From Deinococcus fonticola (GTDB lineage Bacteria; Deinococcota; Deinococci; Deinococcales; Deinococcaceae), in NCBI RefSeq assembly GCF_004634215.1, contig NZ_SMMH01000015.1:1-64000 (forward strand): a DNA stretch of 64,000 nt, given 5' to 3'. A program made the translations under genes and the position numbers. The notes beneath the pieces were generated by a model, which was not told the origin of the DNA, searched no databases, and worked only from the letters and a program-made list of their open reading frames with translations. Shown here piece by piece: positions 31,790-42,678 of this stretch (position 1 is its first letter; every line of letters begins with the position of its first letter).

Positions 31790-34570
31790 ATGCGTTACCC
31801 CGCCCTGCTGCTGCTCTCCGCCCTTCTGCTCAGCGCCCCGTCGGCCTACGCCCAGACGGCTGTCCCGGCCCCAGTTTCTATTCCGGCTCCTGCTCCGACT
31901 CAGAAAGCCCCGGTGGCGTTGCCGGCGGGCGTCACCTTCTTTACCGAGGTGGAAGGCATCCGCGAGTACCGCCTGGCCAACGGCCTGAAGGTGCTGCTGT
32001 TTCCCGACACTTCCAAGACGACTTTTACCCTGAACGTCACCTACCTGGTGGGCAGCCGCCACGAGGGTTACGGCGAGACCGGCATGGCGCACCTGCTGGA
32101 GCACATGGTCTTCAAGGGCACGCCCACCAGCGGCAACATTCTGGAAAACCTCTCCAGGCGCGGCGCAAATTTCAACGGCACCACCAGCACGGACCGCACC
32201 AACTACTTCGAGACCCTGACCAACACCGGCGACAACCTGGCCTGGGCAGTCAAGATGGAAGCCGACCGCATGGTGAACAGCAAGGTGGCGGCCAGTGACC
32301 TGAAAACCGAGATGACGGTGGTACGCAACGAGTTCGAGAGCGGCGAAAACAGCCCCTTCAGCCTGCTGTACAAGGAGGTGCTGGCGGTCGCCTACGACTG
32401 GCACAACTACGGCAACACCACCATCGGCAACCGCAGCGACGTGGAGAACGTGCCGATTCAGAACCTCCAGGCCTTCTACAAACGCTATTACCAGCCGGAC
32501 AACGCCGTGGTCACGCTGGCCGGCAACTTCGACGAGGCCGCCGCGCTGAAGCTGATCGCCGCCGAATTCGGCAAGGTCGCCCGACCCACCCGCACGCTGC
32601 CGACCCTGTGGACGGTGGAAAATCCGCAGGACGGCGAACGCAGCGTGAACGTGCGCCGCGTCGGGGATGAGCAGATTCTGCTGGCGGCCTACCACACCCC
32701 CAGCAGCGCCCACCCGGACGCGCCCGCCCTGGCCGTGCTGAACGAGATTCTGGCCGACGAACCCTCCGGACGGCTGTACAAGGCGCTGGTGCAGACCAAA
32801 CTGGCGAACGACGCCGGCAGCTTCGATGTCGGTTCCGCCGACCCCGGCCTGCTGCTGTACTACGCCGTGCTGGGCAAGGGCGACAACCCCGCCCAGGCGC
32901 AGGCCACCCTGCTGCAAGTGGTCGAGCAGGCCGCCAGTACCCCTTTTACTGACGAGGATGTGGCGCGGGTGCGCAACCGCGTGGTCAGCAGTTACGAGCA
33001 GCTGCTCGCCAAGCCCGAATCGGTGGGCCTGACCTTGTCCGAGTCCATCGCAGCCGGTGACTGGCGGCTGCTGTTCAAGAACCGCGACGACCTGGAAAAA
33101 GTGACGGCGGCCGATGTCCGGCGCGTCGCCCAGACCTACCTGAAACCCAGCAACCGCACCCTGGGGGCCTTTATCCCCACCGAAAAACCGGACCGCGTAA
33201 CGGTCACCGCCGCGCCCAGGGTCGAGGATCTGCTCAAGGGCTACGTGGGCCGCGCCGCGCAGGCCGCCGGCGAGACCATCGCCCCGGAACCCGCCGCGCT
33301 GGAAGCCCGCACCACCCGCGAAACGCTGGGCAACGTGAAACTGGCCCTGCTGCCCAAAAAGACCCGGGGTGAGCGCGTCGAAATGGTCATCAACCTGAAC
33401 TTCGGCAACGCGCAGACCGCTACGGCCGGGCAGGACAGCGCCGACTTCATCGCGCCGCTGCTCAAGCGCGGCAGCGCGGGCCTGACCCGCCAGCAGCTGA
33501 ACGACCAGCTCGAAGCCATGAAAACGCAGCTCAGCGTGTCGGGCGGCGCGACCGGGGCCAGCATTCGCCTCAGCACGGACCGCCAGCACCTGCCCGAGGC
33601 GCTGAAACTGGTGCGTAAGGTGTTGCGCGAACCCACCTTCCCCGAGGCCGACTTCGAGGAAATCAGGAAAGCCAGCCTGGATGGCGCCGAGGCCAGCCGC
33701 AACGAGCCGCAGGCGGTGGCGGGCCTGGCCCTCTCGCGCACCTTTATGCCGCAGGGCGCGAAGCGCGGAGACCTTTTCTACGTGCCCACCCTGGACGAGG
33801 GGATTGCCGACGTGAAAGCCGTGACGCTTGCTCAGGTCAAGGACTACTACAAGACCGTGTGGGGCGCGGCGCAGGCCCAGGTGGGCGTGGTCGGCGACTT
33901 CGACCCGGCCACCATCCGCGCCGCCATCCCGGACCTTCTGGGCGGCTTCACCAGCGGCGTGAAGTACGAGCGCGTGGTGGCCCCGCTGACCACCCCCAGG
34001 GCGCAGGACATCGTGCTGAACGTGCCCGACAAGGCCAACGCCGTCTACCTGGCCCGGCTGAACTTCCCGCTGCGCGACGACCAGGCCGATTACGCCGCCC
34101 TGGCAGTCGCCATGCGGATCTTCGGGGGCGGCACCGACTCGCGCCTGTTTAACCGCCTGCGCCAGAAAGAAGGCCTCAGTTACGGCGTGGGCGGCGACAT
34201 CAACGTCAGCAGCCTCGACGAGAAGGCCAGTTACAGCAGTTACGCCATCTTCAACCCCAACGTGACCGACAAGGTCGCCGGCGCCATGCGCGAGGAACTG
34301 GCCCGCGTGCTGAAAGACGGCTTCACCGCGCAGGAGATCGAAACCGCCAGAAGCGCCATCCTGCAGGAAAGCCGCCTGGCCCGCAGCAGCGACAGCGGCC
34401 TGGCCGCCGCCCTTGCCAGCCAGTCCTTCCTGAACCGCACCTACGCCTTCAGCGCCGACCTGGAAACCAAAATCAAGGCCGTGACGCCCGAGATGGCCCG
34501 CGCGGCGCTGGCGAAGTATGTCAACCCTGACAATCTGGTGATCGTCCGCGCCGGGACGTTCCAGAAGTAA
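31790..34570 (+). CDS. M16 family zinc metalloprotease (two-domain, secreted)
   Basis: 926 residues with a signal peptide ([16 protein letters not shown]). The N-terminal half carries the inverted zinc motif HLLEH (101-105) with downstream Glu in the [15 protein letters not shown] segment. The C-terminal half is a second, catalytically inactive M16 module ([18 protein letters not shown] is its typical substrate-contact R...Y region). Full-length two-module M16 enzymes degrade peptides outside the cytoplasm. GGAGG precedes the ATG. Confidence 0.95.
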   Translation: MRYPALLLLSALLLSAPSAYAQTAVPAPVSIPAPAPTQKAPVALPAGVTFFTEVEGIREYRLANGLKVLLFPDTSKTTFTLNVTYLVGSRHEGYGETGMAHLLEHMVFKGTPTSGNILENLSRRGANFNGTTSTDRTNYFETLTNTGDNLAWAVKMEADRMVNSKVAASDLKTEMTVVRNEFESGENSPFSLLYKEVLAVAYDWHNYGNTTIGNRSDVENVPIQNLQAFYKRYYQPDNAVVTLAGNFDEAAALKLIAAEFGKVARPTRTLPTLWTVENPQDGERSVNVRRVGDEQILLAAYHTPSSAHPDAPALAVLNEILADEPSGRLYKALVQTKLANDAGSFDVGSADPGLLLYYAVLGKGDNPAQAQATLLQVVEQAASTPFTDEDVARVRNRVVSSYEQLLAKPESVGLTLSESIAAGDWRLLFKNRDDLEKVTAADVRRVAQTYLKPSNRTLGAFIPTEKPDRVTVTAAPRVEDLLKGYVGRAAQAAGETIAPEPAALEARTTRETLGNVKLALLPKKTRGERVEMVINLNFGNAQTATAGQDSADFIAPLLKRGSAGLTRQQLNDQLEAMKTQLSVSGGATGASIRLSTDRQHLPEALKLVRKVLREPTFPEADFEEIRKASLDGAEASRNEPQAVAGLALSRTFMPQGAKRGDLFYVPTLDEGIADVKAVTLAQVKDYYKTVWGAAQAQVGVVGDFDPATIRAAIPDLLGGFTSGVKYERVVAPLTTPRAQDIVLNVPDKANAVYLARLNFPLRDDQADYAALAVAMRIFGGGTDSRLFNRLRQKEGLSYGVGGDINVSSLDEKASYSSYAIFNPNVTDKVAGAMREELARVLKDGFTAQEIETARSAILQESRLARSSDSGLAAALASQSFLNRTYAFSADLETKIKAVTPEMARAALAKYVNPDNLVIVRAGTFQK

Positions 34571-34637
34571 GCGGCGCCCAGAAGTTGAGGGGTGCGGGGA
34601 AAGTAAGCCGGGTGGCTTACCCGTTTTCCCCATGAGG

Positions 34638-34643
34638 TAAATT
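34638..34643 (+). promoter_or_regulatory. -10 box of the trpS leader transcript
   Basis: TAAATT followed by six bases and then the ATG of the Trp leader ORF, predicting a leaderless leader peptide. Confidence 0.65.
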
Positions 34644-34649
34644 GAGTCC

Positions 34650-34688
34650 ATGAGTTTCGCTGCACAGGTCTGGTGGTGGCCCGCTTAG
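34650..34688 (+). CDS. trpS leader peptide [12 protein letters not shown]
   Basis: A twelve-codon ORF with three consecutive TGG codons at positions 8-10, between a -10 box and a terminator preceding trpS. Three tandem Trp codons in so short an ORF, directly upstream of the tryptophanyl-tRNA synthetase gene, is the hallmark of ribosome-mediated attenuation as in the trp operons of enterobacteria. Confidence 0.88.
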   Translation: MSFAAQVWWWPA

Positions 34689-34698
34689 CCGGGTGACC

Positions 34699-34718
34699 CC
34701 AGACTGTGCCTTTCCACC

Positions 34719-34723
<5 letters not shown>
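34699..34723 (+). promoter_or_regulatory. trpS candidate antiterminator segment
   Basis: CCAGACTG (34699-34706) can pair with CAGGTCTGG (34665-34673, one bulge), and CCACCA (34714-34719) with the TGGTGG of the Trp codons. If those upstream partners are covered by a stalled ribosome, GCCTT (34708-34712) can instead pair with AAGGC (34719-34723), taking part of the terminator's left arm. This reproduces a classical 1:2 / 2:3 / 3:4 layout. Confidence 0.55.
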
Positions 34724-35791
<1,068 letters not shown>

Positions 35792-35835
35792 GTCAACTGG
35801 CTTAATGTTGACCGTAGCGGCTTACCATGAAGTGA

Positions 35836-37191
35836 ATGACCCAACCAGAAAGTACCGTTCCAGCAAGGATCGACCGCACGACTGCCACCACGGATTTGCA
35901 GGCCTTGCAGACCATTCTCGAAGAGCGGTTTGCTTATCTGCATGCCAGTAAGTTCGGGCAAGGTCTGCCGGAACTCCTGACTCAGCTTCAGGCTAATTTG
36001 CCGGAGCAGCAGAGTGTGACCGACTGGGCCGCCACCATTCAGGGTTTACTGAGTCGCAGTCTCGATGGTCACGCCCGCGTGCGTGAATTCAAGCCGATCA
36101 GCGGGGCCATTCCGGCCCTATTTCACGTTGCTGGCAACGATGTGGTGGCCGTTAAGCTAGATCGTTCTGACTTTCTGCTTCCTGGGTGCCCGTTTCTGAA
36201 GGCTATTGATGGTCGACCTGTTTCGGAATGGTTGCCCGTGGTGGGATCACTGGTGGCGGGTGAAGGGGCTTCCTGGCGGCGTGAGCGGACGGTCAGGGGA
36301 CTGCTCTGGCTTCAGCAGTGGCGGCGCAAGTTGAAGCTGCCAGAAACTCCGGAAGCCACCCTGACGCTTCAGGGCGTGGCGGGAACAAGGAACCTTGTGG
36401 TGACGCTGATCCCGGACAAACCCGATTACGGTGTGTGGCCTGCGCCCGGCTCACGCTGGTTAGGACAGGTGGGTTATCTGCGTCTGCCCGCCATGTCTCC
36501 TCGCGCCGCTCAGGAAATCCAGCAGTGGCTTCCGGAATTCCAGTCGGCGCAGGGTCTGATTGTCGATCTGCGCGGGAATTCTGGTGGTATGCGTGAAGCA
36601 TTTCTTCCCCTGCTGCGGGCGCTTCAGCCAGGCGGGGCCGGGCCAAGAGTGGTGAATGTGGCGTGCAGTCGCCAGTCGAACACGGAAAGTGCCACGCGTA
36701 TGGCCGGAAGGGGGCTGTTTCCAGAGGGCAGTGATCACTGGACAGCGCAGGAGAAGGCCGTTATTGAGCAGTTCAAACCTTCCTTTAAACCGAACTGGAC
36801 GCCACCTCCAGGGCAATTCGGCGACTGGCATTTCATGCTGGTTCACCCTGCCGGGCCAGCGGAACCCGCTGCCACCTGCCCGGTGGTGATTTTGACGGAC
36901 GGGATGTGTTTCAGTGCCACGGATATTTTCCTGTGCGGCGTCAAGGGACTGCCAAACGTGACGATCATGGGTGAAAGCAGCGGTGGCGGCAGCGGTTCAG
37001 CCATGACTTATGTGCTGCCCAGCGGAGTGCAGTTCCGGGTGGCGTCGATGGCCTCATTTAAACCATCCGGCGAACTGCTGGAAGGTCATGGCACTCCCGT
37101 GGATATTCAGGTGGTTCCTTCACCAGAGTCGTTCCTCCGGGACGGTCCGGACAGTGTTTTACAGCGGGCGTTGAGTCTCCTTACCGCCTGA
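35836..37191 (+). CDS. S41 family (C-terminal processing-like) peptidase
   Basis: 451 residues. Tail-specific protease fold: LIVDLRGNSGGMREAFLPLL, then VVILTDGMCFSATDIFLCGVKG, the segment that carries the nucleophile Ser, and IMGESSGGGSGSAM. I see no signal peptide and no clear PDZ domain. Base composition is somewhat lower in GC than its neighbours, suggesting a separate history. TACCAT ends seven bases before the ATG. Confidence 0.85.
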   Translation: MTQPESTVPARIDRTTATTDLQALQTILEERFAYLHASKFGQGLPELLTQLQANLPEQQSVTDWAATIQGLLSRSLDGHARVREFKPISGAIPALFHVAGNDVVAVKLDRSDFLLPGCPFLKAIDGRPVSEWLPVVGSLVAGEGASWRRERTVRGLLWLQQWRRKLKLPETPEATLTLQGVAGTRNLVVTLIPDKPDYGVWPAPGSRWLGQVGYLRLPAMSPRAAQEIQQWLPEFQSAQGLIVDLRGNSGGMREAFLPLLRALQPGGAGPRVVNVACSRQSNTESATRMAGRGLFPEGSDHWTAQEKAVIEQFKPSFKPNWTPPPGQFGDWHFMLVHPAGPAEPAATCPVVILTDGMCFSATDIFLCGVKGLPNVTIMGESSGGGSGSAMTYVLPSGVQFRVASMASFKPSGELLEGHGTPVDIQVVPSPESFLRDGPDSVLQRALSLLTA

Positions 37192-37228
37192 GATACCCTC
37201 ACAGCCCTCACCACCTTTGACCATGTTT

Positions 37229-37249
37229 CTTGAGTGCGTTCGTGTTAAC
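37229..37249 (+). promoter_or_regulatory. HAIR-like half site upstream of dnaJ
   Basis: CTTGAGT matches the left half of HAIR exactly; after seven bases the right half reads TGTTAAC, matching only 3 of 7. TTGAGT could also serve as a -35 box 16 bases from TATTGC. Suggestive only. Confidence 0.3.
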
Positions 37250-37305
37250 CTTATTGCTGGAGGCCGGGGCAGGGTGGTTGGTGCTGCCCTGGCGAAATTC
37301 GACCT

Positions 37306-38433
37306 ATGGACTATTACGAACTGCTGGGCGTGGCGAAGACCGCCAGTGCCGACGAAATCAAGAGTGCTTACCGCAAACTGGCCCTGAAGTACCACCCCGA
37401 CCGCAACAAGGAGGCGGGCGCGGCCGAGAAGTTCACGCAGATCAACGAGGCTTACTCGGTCTTGAGCGACGCCGAGAAACGCGCCCACTACGACCGTTTC
37501 GGTTCCGCGCCGGGCGCGGGGATGCCGGGCGGCGACCCGTTCGGTGGGATGGGCGGCGCGGGCTTCGACCCGATGGACATTTTCGAGCAGCTGTTCGGCG
37601 GCGCGATGGGAGGTATGGGAGGCCGGGGGCGGCGTGGCCCGGCGCGCGGCGACGACATCGAGACCGAGGCGCGGGTCACGCTGGAGCAGGCGCGGGCCGG
37701 CGAGGAAGTGGACGTGCCGGTGGACCGCCTGACCACCTGCGAGCACTGCCACGGCGACAAGACTGAGCCGGGCGGCAAACCCCCGGTGACCTGCACGACC
37801 TGCGGCGGAGCCGGCGCGGTGCGTGCCCAGGCCCGCACGATTTTTGGCGTGGTGGAAACCCAGCAGGTGTGCAGCACCTGTAAAGGCGAGGGCAAACTGA
37901 TCGTCGACCCGTGCACGGTCTGCAAGGGCCGGGGGCGTACCCTGAAGGGCGAGACCGTGAAAGTGAAGCTGCCCAAGGGAATCGACGAGGGCTACCGCAT
38001 TCGCGTGGCCGGCAAGGGCAACGAGGGGCCGGGCGGCAACGGTGACCTGTACGTCCACATCGAGATGGAGCCGCACGGCGAACTGCGCCGCGAGGCCGAG
38101 CACCTGATTTTCCCCGCCAGAATAGGGTTCGCCACGGCAGCGCTGGGTGGCCAGGTGACCGTGCCCACGCTGGACGGCCCGCAGGTCGTGGAAGTCAAGC
38201 CGGGCACGCAGCACGGCGAGCTGCACCGCCTGCGCGGGCAGGGCATGCCGCGCCTCCAGGCCCCCGGTACGGGTGACCTGATCGTGGCGTACGACGTGGT
38301 GGTGCCAAGGACCCTCAACGACGAGGCGCGGGCGGCGCTCAGGGCCTACGCGGCGGCGGTGGGCGACGAGGTGCCCGCCGAGAAGCACGAGGGGTTCTTC
38401 GACAAGGTAGGCAAGATTTTCCGGGGCGACTGA
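37306..38433 (+). CDS. dnaJ: Chaperone DnaJ (Hsp40)
   Basis: 375 residues, type I Hsp40. J-domain at 1-70 with HPD at 30-32, Gly/Phe-rich linker with FGGMGG repeats, then a zinc-finger domain with four CxxC motifs (CEHC, CTTC, CSTC, CTVC), then the two beta-sandwich substrate domains. The first motif lacks the usual GxG end (CEHCHGDK). It stimulates DnaK ATPase. It is not followed by dnaK here. No clear Shine-Dalgarno sequence precedes the ATG. A HAIR-like half site lies some 60 bases upstream. Confidence 0.95.
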   Translation: MDYYELLGVAKTASADEIKSAYRKLALKYHPDRNKEAGAAEKFTQINEAYSVLSDAEKRAHYDRFGSAPGAGMPGGDPFGGMGGAGFDPMDIFEQLFGGAMGGMGGRGRRGPARGDDIETEARVTLEQARAGEEVDVPVDRLTTCEHCHGDKTEPGGKPPVTCTTCGGAGAVRAQARTIFGVVETQQVCSTCKGEGKLIVDPCTVCKGRGRTLKGETVKVKLPKGIDEGYRIRVAGKGNEGPGGNGDLYVHIEMEPHGELRREAEHLIFPARIGFATAALGGQVTVPTLDGPQVVEVKPGTQHGELHRLRGQGMPRLQAPGTGDLIVAYDVVVPRTLNDEARAALRAYAAAVGDEVPAEKHEGFFDKVGKIFRGD

Positions 38434-38482
38434 AGGTTCTCCCGGCCTTCAACAACGTGCGTTAAGTGACGCCCAACGCTTT

Positions 38483-38509
38483 CCCCCGGTGTTCTTGCCG
38501 GGGGTTTTT
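38483..38509 (+). terminator. dnaJ terminator
   Basis: CCCCCGG / CCGGGGG with an eight-base loop, followed directly by TTTTT. Confidence 0.85.
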
Positions 38510-38518
38510 CAGTGCGAA

Positions 38519-38649
38519 CTAGAGCAGTTCTCCGAATTCCGCGCGCTGGAGAACTTCACCCCAGCGCGCTCCATTCTCCGTTCTGCTCGTTTAAATTCAC
38601 TCGCTCCGCTCGAACAAAAAGCACTGCGTTCTTTTGTCAAATGTTCTAG
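38519..38649. repeat. Candidate small non-coding repeat element
   Basis: 131 bases bounded by CTAG at both ends, with an internal perfect inverted repeat GCGCGCTGG / CCAGCGCGC (38541-38569) and a flanking pair GAGCAG / CTGCTC. Deinococcus genomes carry families of small non-coding repeats with this sort of compact palindromic build. Only this copy is in the window. Its right end supplies TAGGCT, the -10 box of the next gene. Confidence 0.45.
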
Positions 38650-38658
38650 GCTGGGGGC

Positions 38659-39474
38659 ATGAGTCCATCCATTCCTGTTCCCACGGCCCTGGGCCGGGTC
38701 ATCGACCTGAAGTACCCCTCGAACCGCTGGGCGGTGCTGGGCAGCCTGGGGGCGGCGGCGGCGGCCAGGGCAGCGGGGTGTTCCTGGGCCGGCAGCCTGC
38801 GCGTGGGCCTGGCGGGCTTCGCGGCGTGGGCGCTGGCCCGTGAACTGGATCCGGACGCGCCCCGCAGCGCGAACCTGGCCCTGCCCCTGGCGGCGCTGGC
38901 CACCTGGCAGGCCGGGGAGGAAAGTGATGATGTGGCAGAACTCGCGGCTCTGCTGCCGGCCTTTACCAGCCTGGCGGGCCTGCGTTTCGCCACCGAAAGC
39001 ACCGGGGACGCGCCGCGCTGGTACGACTCACTGGCGCTGACGGGGGCCACGGCGGCGACCGGGCAGGCGGGTGACCACGCCTCGGCGCTGCTGCCCGCGC
39101 TGGCTGTGGCCGCCTCGCTGCTGGCCCGCGACGGCCTGGAGCCGCCCGCCTGGCTGGCCCCGCTGCTGGCCGCCGCTGCCCTGGTACCGCAGGTCTGGCC
39201 GGACGCCCTTCACCTGCCCGAGCGCCGGGACAATGCATCGGCAGCCCTGGCGGGCGCAGCACTGCTTCTGAGCCCCTTCCTGTTGCCGCGGGAAGGCGTG
39301 GACAGTGAAACCGACAACGGTCAGCGCCGACTGTCGCCCGAGCGCCTCCAGGCGGCGCGGCTGGTGGTCCTGACTGGCGTGGGGCTGGGGGTGGCCGGGG
39401 GGCAGGCACCGGCTGCCATCCCACTGGCGGCGGCCAGCCTGATGATCGGGTTACGCCGGGCGCTCCGGGCCTGA
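38659..39474 (+). CDS. Alanine-rich hypothetical membrane protein
   Basis: 271 residues, very rich in Ala and Leu, with several weak hydrophobic segments (for example WAVLGSLGAAAAARAAG, LPALAVAASLLA, LVVLTGVGLGVAGG). No recognised domain. TAGGCT ends six bases before the ATG and comes from the repeat element upstream, so the repeat may have brought its promoter. Confidence 0.6.
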   Translation: MSPSIPVPTALGRVIDLKYPSNRWAVLGSLGAAAAARAAGCSWAGSLRVGLAGFAAWALARELDPDAPRSANLALPLAALATWQAGEESDDVAELAALLPAFTSLAGLRFATESTGDAPRWYDSLALTGATAATGQAGDHASALLPALAVAASLLARDGLEPPAWLAPLLAAAALVPQVWPDALHLPERRDNASAALAGAALLLSPFLLPREGVDSETDNGQRRLSPERLQAARLVVLTGVGLGVAGGQAPAAIPLAAASLMIGLRRALRA

Positions 39475-39536
39475 AACTGAAGCCTTCAGGGCCGCGCTGT
39501 CCTTCGGGGCTGCGCGGCCCTTCATCGTTGGGCACT

Positions 39537-40319
39537 TTAGGACTGATTGGCTTGGGGTGGGGTGTCCGGCACGTCTTTGGGCACGGCGTCGGTCTTCTCG
39601 ACCACCTTCTGCGGCACGTCTTTTTTGTCCACCACTTCCACCTGCGGGCCGGCCTCAGCGGGCCGGGTGACGTTACGGCGCAGCATGTCCTCTACCTGCG
39701 CCCGGGTGCGGGCCAGCGATTGGAACGCGAAACGGCGCTGCAACATGCGCCCGAACAGTCTGAAGCCCAGGCGGTAGAGCGGATTGCGAATGTGCCCGGT
39801 TTTCGAGATGGCATGAATCTTGAACACCACCCGCCCGCTGTTCAGGTATTTGTGCACCGTGAACTCGATCTGGCCCTGCTCGTAGTGGCCTTCCAGCGTC
39901 GTGTAGTGATATCCCCACACCGCCTCGTGCTCGCCGTCTGGGAGGGGACGAATCTCGCCGACCACGCCGCCCACCCGCACCCCGAACCAGAAGGTGAACA
40001 CCAGAAACCGCGCCCGCAGCACCATCACCCGGTCTTGCAGGGGCGAGTCCGGCAGGAAGATCCCGGTGATCAGGTTGGGCGGCGGAAACGAGTAATTGCG
40101 CAGCACCTGCTGGGCCGCCCCAAAGGAACCGCCCGACTCGGGAATGCCCGGCTGCTCGGGGGGCAACTCCTGCTCGTAATCGTCAATGTGCCAGCCGTGT
40201 TCGGCCGTGTACTCGCTCACACGCTGCTCGTCGAAACTGCTTTTGGCCTGGCTGTACTCCTCCAGCCGGGCTTTCTGCACCTCGTACAGCGGCGGGCGCG
40301 TGCGCCGGGGGCGAATCAC
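39537..40319 (-). CDS. DUF1990-like protein (second of a pair)
   Basis: 260 residues. The central part resembles DUF1990: NLITGIFLPDSP, FWFGVRVGGVVGEIRPLPD, WGYHYTTLEGHYEQGQIEFTV and VVFKIHAISKTGHIRNPLYRLG. A Lys/Asp/Pro-rich tail follows. The GTG start overlaps the preceding gene's stop by four bases (GTGA), so translation is coupled. It shares the TLEGH...G.I.F and F.IH...S patterns with the upstream gene, suggesting duplication. Confidence 0.7.
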   Translation of the reverse strand: MIRPRRTRPPLYEVQKARLEEYSQAKSSFDEQRVSEYTAEHGWHIDDYEQELPPEQPGIPESGGSFGAAQQVLRNYSFPPPNLITGIFLPDSPLQDRVMVLRARFLVFTFWFGVRVGGVVGEIRPLPDGEHEAVWGYHYTTLEGHYEQGQIEFTVHKYLNSGRVVFKIHAISKTGHIRNPLYRLGFRLFGRMLQRRFAFQSLARTRAQVEDMLRRNVTRPAEAGPQVEVVDKKDVPQKVVEKTDAVPKDVPDTPPQANQS

Positions 40320-40906
40320 TGCGTGCCTCCGGACTCCTTCATGTCCGGCACGTCCTCCTCGGTCACGGTACGCACCTGAATGTCCCCGAACTGCTCGCCG
40401 CCGCAGTGTTCCGAGACGCGCTGGCAGAAGGTGCGCCACACCTGCTCCTGCACCTTTTTGCCGATGCCTACGGTGTCGTACATGAACGCCACCAGTCCGT
40501 CACGCGAGCGCGCCACCGAGTGAATCTCGAAGTGCAGCGTGTCCGGCAAGTCCGGATCCGGCGTGGCCGAAAAGCGAATGCGGCCGGCTTCCGGGTGTCC
40601 TTCGAGCGTCATGAACTCGAAGGTGTTGGCGTCCACCTCGGTCACGCGCACCATGCCGTTCCACGGCCCCAGGATCTTGATGTGAAATTCGTCGTCCTGG
40701 CTCAGGCGGTTGTCCCGCCCCTTGACCTTCTCGAAATCGGCCAGCAGGCTGGGGCTGAATTCCTCGATGTGCGTCTTGATGTACTCGATCAGGTCTTGCG
40801 GCGAGCACTGCGGGCGCTGCACATCCACCCAGTAGCGCCGCTCGGTGAGGCGGCCACTGCCGGTCGAGGCGGCCTGCACGCTCTTGTCCATGTTCTCGCT
40901 GTCCAT
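40316..40906 (-). CDS. DUF1990-like protein (first of a pair)
   Basis: 196 residues. FEFMTLEGHPEAGRIRFSA and LHFEIHSVARSRDGLVAFMYDTVG correspond to the equivalent segments of the downstream partner, so I place both in a DUF1990/SRPBCC-like group. No signal peptide. Function unknown. It is the first gene of a coupled pair. Confidence 0.65.
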   Translation of the reverse strand: MDSENMDKSVQAASTGSGRLTERRYWVDVQRPQCSPQDLIEYIKTHIEEFSPSLLADFEKVKGRDNRLSQDDEFHIKILGPWNGMVRVTEVDANTFEFMTLEGHPEAGRIRFSATPDPDLPDTLHFEIHSVARSRDGLVAFMYDTVGIGKKVQEQVWRTFCQRVSEHCGGEQFGDIQVRTVTEEDVPDMKESGGTQ

Positions 40907-41023
40907 GCCCCCCAGTCTGACGAATCCCGGCGCCGCTTACCGGCCGGCCAGGTTTAGCAAGCCTTGTCAGACGGCCTGAAAGGTGGGTTGGTCGGGATTC
41001 ATAGCGGCGTGGGCAGCCCCCTG

Positions 41024-42457
41024 TCAGCCGTGGTCTTGCCCGCCGAACTCGTCGCGCAGGGCGGTCAGCGCCGCGTGATACCCGGCCATGCCGTGCACGC
41101 CCCCGCCCGGTGGGGTGCTGCTGCTGCACAGGTAGTAGCCCCGAACCGGCGTGCGGTAAGGCGTGAGGGCCGGGGTGGGGCGGGCCAGCAGTTGCCACAG
41201 GGTACTTGCCCCGCCGTTCACGTCGCCGCCCACCATCACCGGGCTGAAGGCCGCCAGTTGCGGGGCGGTGGTCACGTGGCAGGCCAGCACGCGCTCCCTG
41301 AATCCCGGCGCGAAGCGTTCCAGTTGCGCCTCGACCTGCGGGCGAATGTCGGCGGCACTGCCGCTGGGAACGTGCGCGTAGGCCCAGAAGGTGTGCTGCC
41401 CCGCCGGGGCGCGGGTCGGGTCGAACAGGGTGTGCTGCGCGGCCAGAACGTAGGGACGCGCGGAGGTGAAAGCCCGCTCAGAGCGCACGATGTCCTCGAA
41501 GCTCCCACCGACATGCACGGTGGCGCTGCGGTTCACCCGCCCGTCCAGCCAGGGCGGGGGGCCGCTCAGGGCGTAATCGAATTTCTGGATGCCGGGGCCG
41601 TAGCGGAAGCGCCCCAGGGCCGCGCGGTACGCGACAGGCGCACGGTCGCCCAGCAGCTTCAGCAGCACGGCGGGACTGCTGTCTACCAGCACCACCCGCG
41701 CCTCGGGCAGGTCCGTGGGGCCGCGCACGGTCATGCCGGTCAGCACCTCGCCGCCCAGAAAACGCAGATAGGCGGTCATGGCGTCCGCCAAAGCCTGCGC
41801 CCCGCCGCGCGGAAAGGGGTAGCCCACCGCGTGCGCCAGCAGCCCCAGCACCAGCGTCATGGCCGCCGTGCCGGGCGTGCCCAGCGGCAGGGTGGTATGC
41901 GCCGCCAGCCCCGCCCACAGCGCCCGCCCCTGAGGCGTCTGGAAGACCGTGCGGCCCACGAACTCCGCCGAGGGCAGCCCGCGCAGCCCGAAGCGCGTCA
42001 GCGTCAGCGGATGACCGGGCAGGCGCAGCAGCGGGCGCAGAATGTCGTGCAGCAGTCCCTCCCAGTCGGCCAGCAGCGGCCCGAATATGGCCCTCCAGGC
42101 CGGGCCGTCACGTCCCAGGCCCTCGGCAGTGGCCTCCAGGTTGCGCTCCAGCAGCACGGCTCCGCTGCTGCCAGGCCACAGCGTGTGCGCCACCGGCACC
42201 TCCGGCTGCACCCACTCCAGCCCGAAAGCGTGTAGCGGCCACTGCCGGAAGGCCGGGCTGGCCGCCGCCAGCGGGTGAATGGCGCTGCCCAGGTCGTGCG
42301 TGAAGCCCGGCAGGGTCAGTGCGGCACTCTGCACTCCACCACCGGGGCGCCCGTGCGCTTCGAGCACCTGTACCCGCAGCCCCGCCCGCGCCAGCGTGAT
42401 GGCCGCCGCCAACCCGTTCGGGCCGGAACCCACCACCACGGCGTCCAGTCGCTGCAT
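41024..42457 (-). CDS. NAD(P)/FAD-dependent oxidoreductase, phytoene-desaturase-like
   Basis: 477 residues. N-terminal dinucleotide-binding motif [19 protein letters not shown] followed by an acidic residue ([12 protein letters not shown]) and a C-terminal FAD segment [23 protein letters not shown]. This matches the CrtI/COQ10B-like flavoprotein superfamily. Deinococcus makes deinoxanthin using several CrtI relatives, but without neighbouring carotenoid genes a substrate should not be assigned. TACGCT ends six bases before the ATG. Confidence 0.85.
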   Translation of the reverse strand: MQRLDAVVVGSGPNGLAAAITLARAGLRVQVLEAHGRPGGGVQSAALTLPGFTHDLGSAIHPLAAASPAFRQWPLHAFGLEWVQPEVPVAHTLWPGSSGAVLLERNLEATAEGLGRDGPAWRAIFGPLLADWEGLLHDILRPLLRLPGHPLTLTRFGLRGLPSAEFVGRTVFQTPQGRALWAGLAAHTTLPLGTPGTAAMTLVLGLLAHAVGYPFPRGGAQALADAMTAYLRFLGGEVLTGMTVRGPTDLPEARVVLVDSSPAVLLKLLGDRAPVAYRAALGRFRYGPGIQKFDYALSGPPPWLDGRVNRSATVHVGGSFEDIVRSERAFTSARPYVLAAQHTLFDPTRAPAGQHTFWAYAHVPSGSAADIRPQVEAQLERFAPGFRERVLACHVTTAPQLAAFSPVMVGGDVNGGASTLWQLLARPTPALTPYRTPVRGYYLCSSSTPPGGGVHGMAGYHAALTALRDEFGGQDHG

Positions 42458-42599
42458 GCGTGCAGCGTAGCGGTCGGTAGCACGCCCCCGGCCGGAGTCT
42501 GAAGAAACCTATAGTCCGCTTCGTCCCGCGCCGCGTTCCGCCAGGCCAGACGTGCCCAGCCTGGGCAGCCATGTTCCCCCGTGGGGTACGCCGGGCGTC

Positions 42600-42628
42600 A
42601 TGACAGCTGCCGGCCCGGCAGGTATGCT
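42600..42628 (+). promoter_or_regulatory. prs promoter with palindrome in the spacer
   Basis: ATGACA (42600-42605), 17 bases, TATGCT (42623-42628), giving an estimated 44-base leader. The spacer contains the perfect inverted repeat CTGCCGG-C-CCGGCAG (42607-42621), filling almost all of it, an ideal position for a repressor or a MerR-type activator. Confidence 0.6.
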
Positions 42629-42678
42629 TAGCCAAGGTTTAATTCCCTCTCACCTAAGTCCACCCTGGAGGAACCGCC

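Noticed and set aside
31529..34651. A 1040-codon open frame antisense to the M16 protease
   Set aside because: Its protein is Gly/Gln/His/Val-rich without any domain, a usual by-product of GC-rich codon bias opposite a real gene; the plus strand encodes a complete M16 enzyme.
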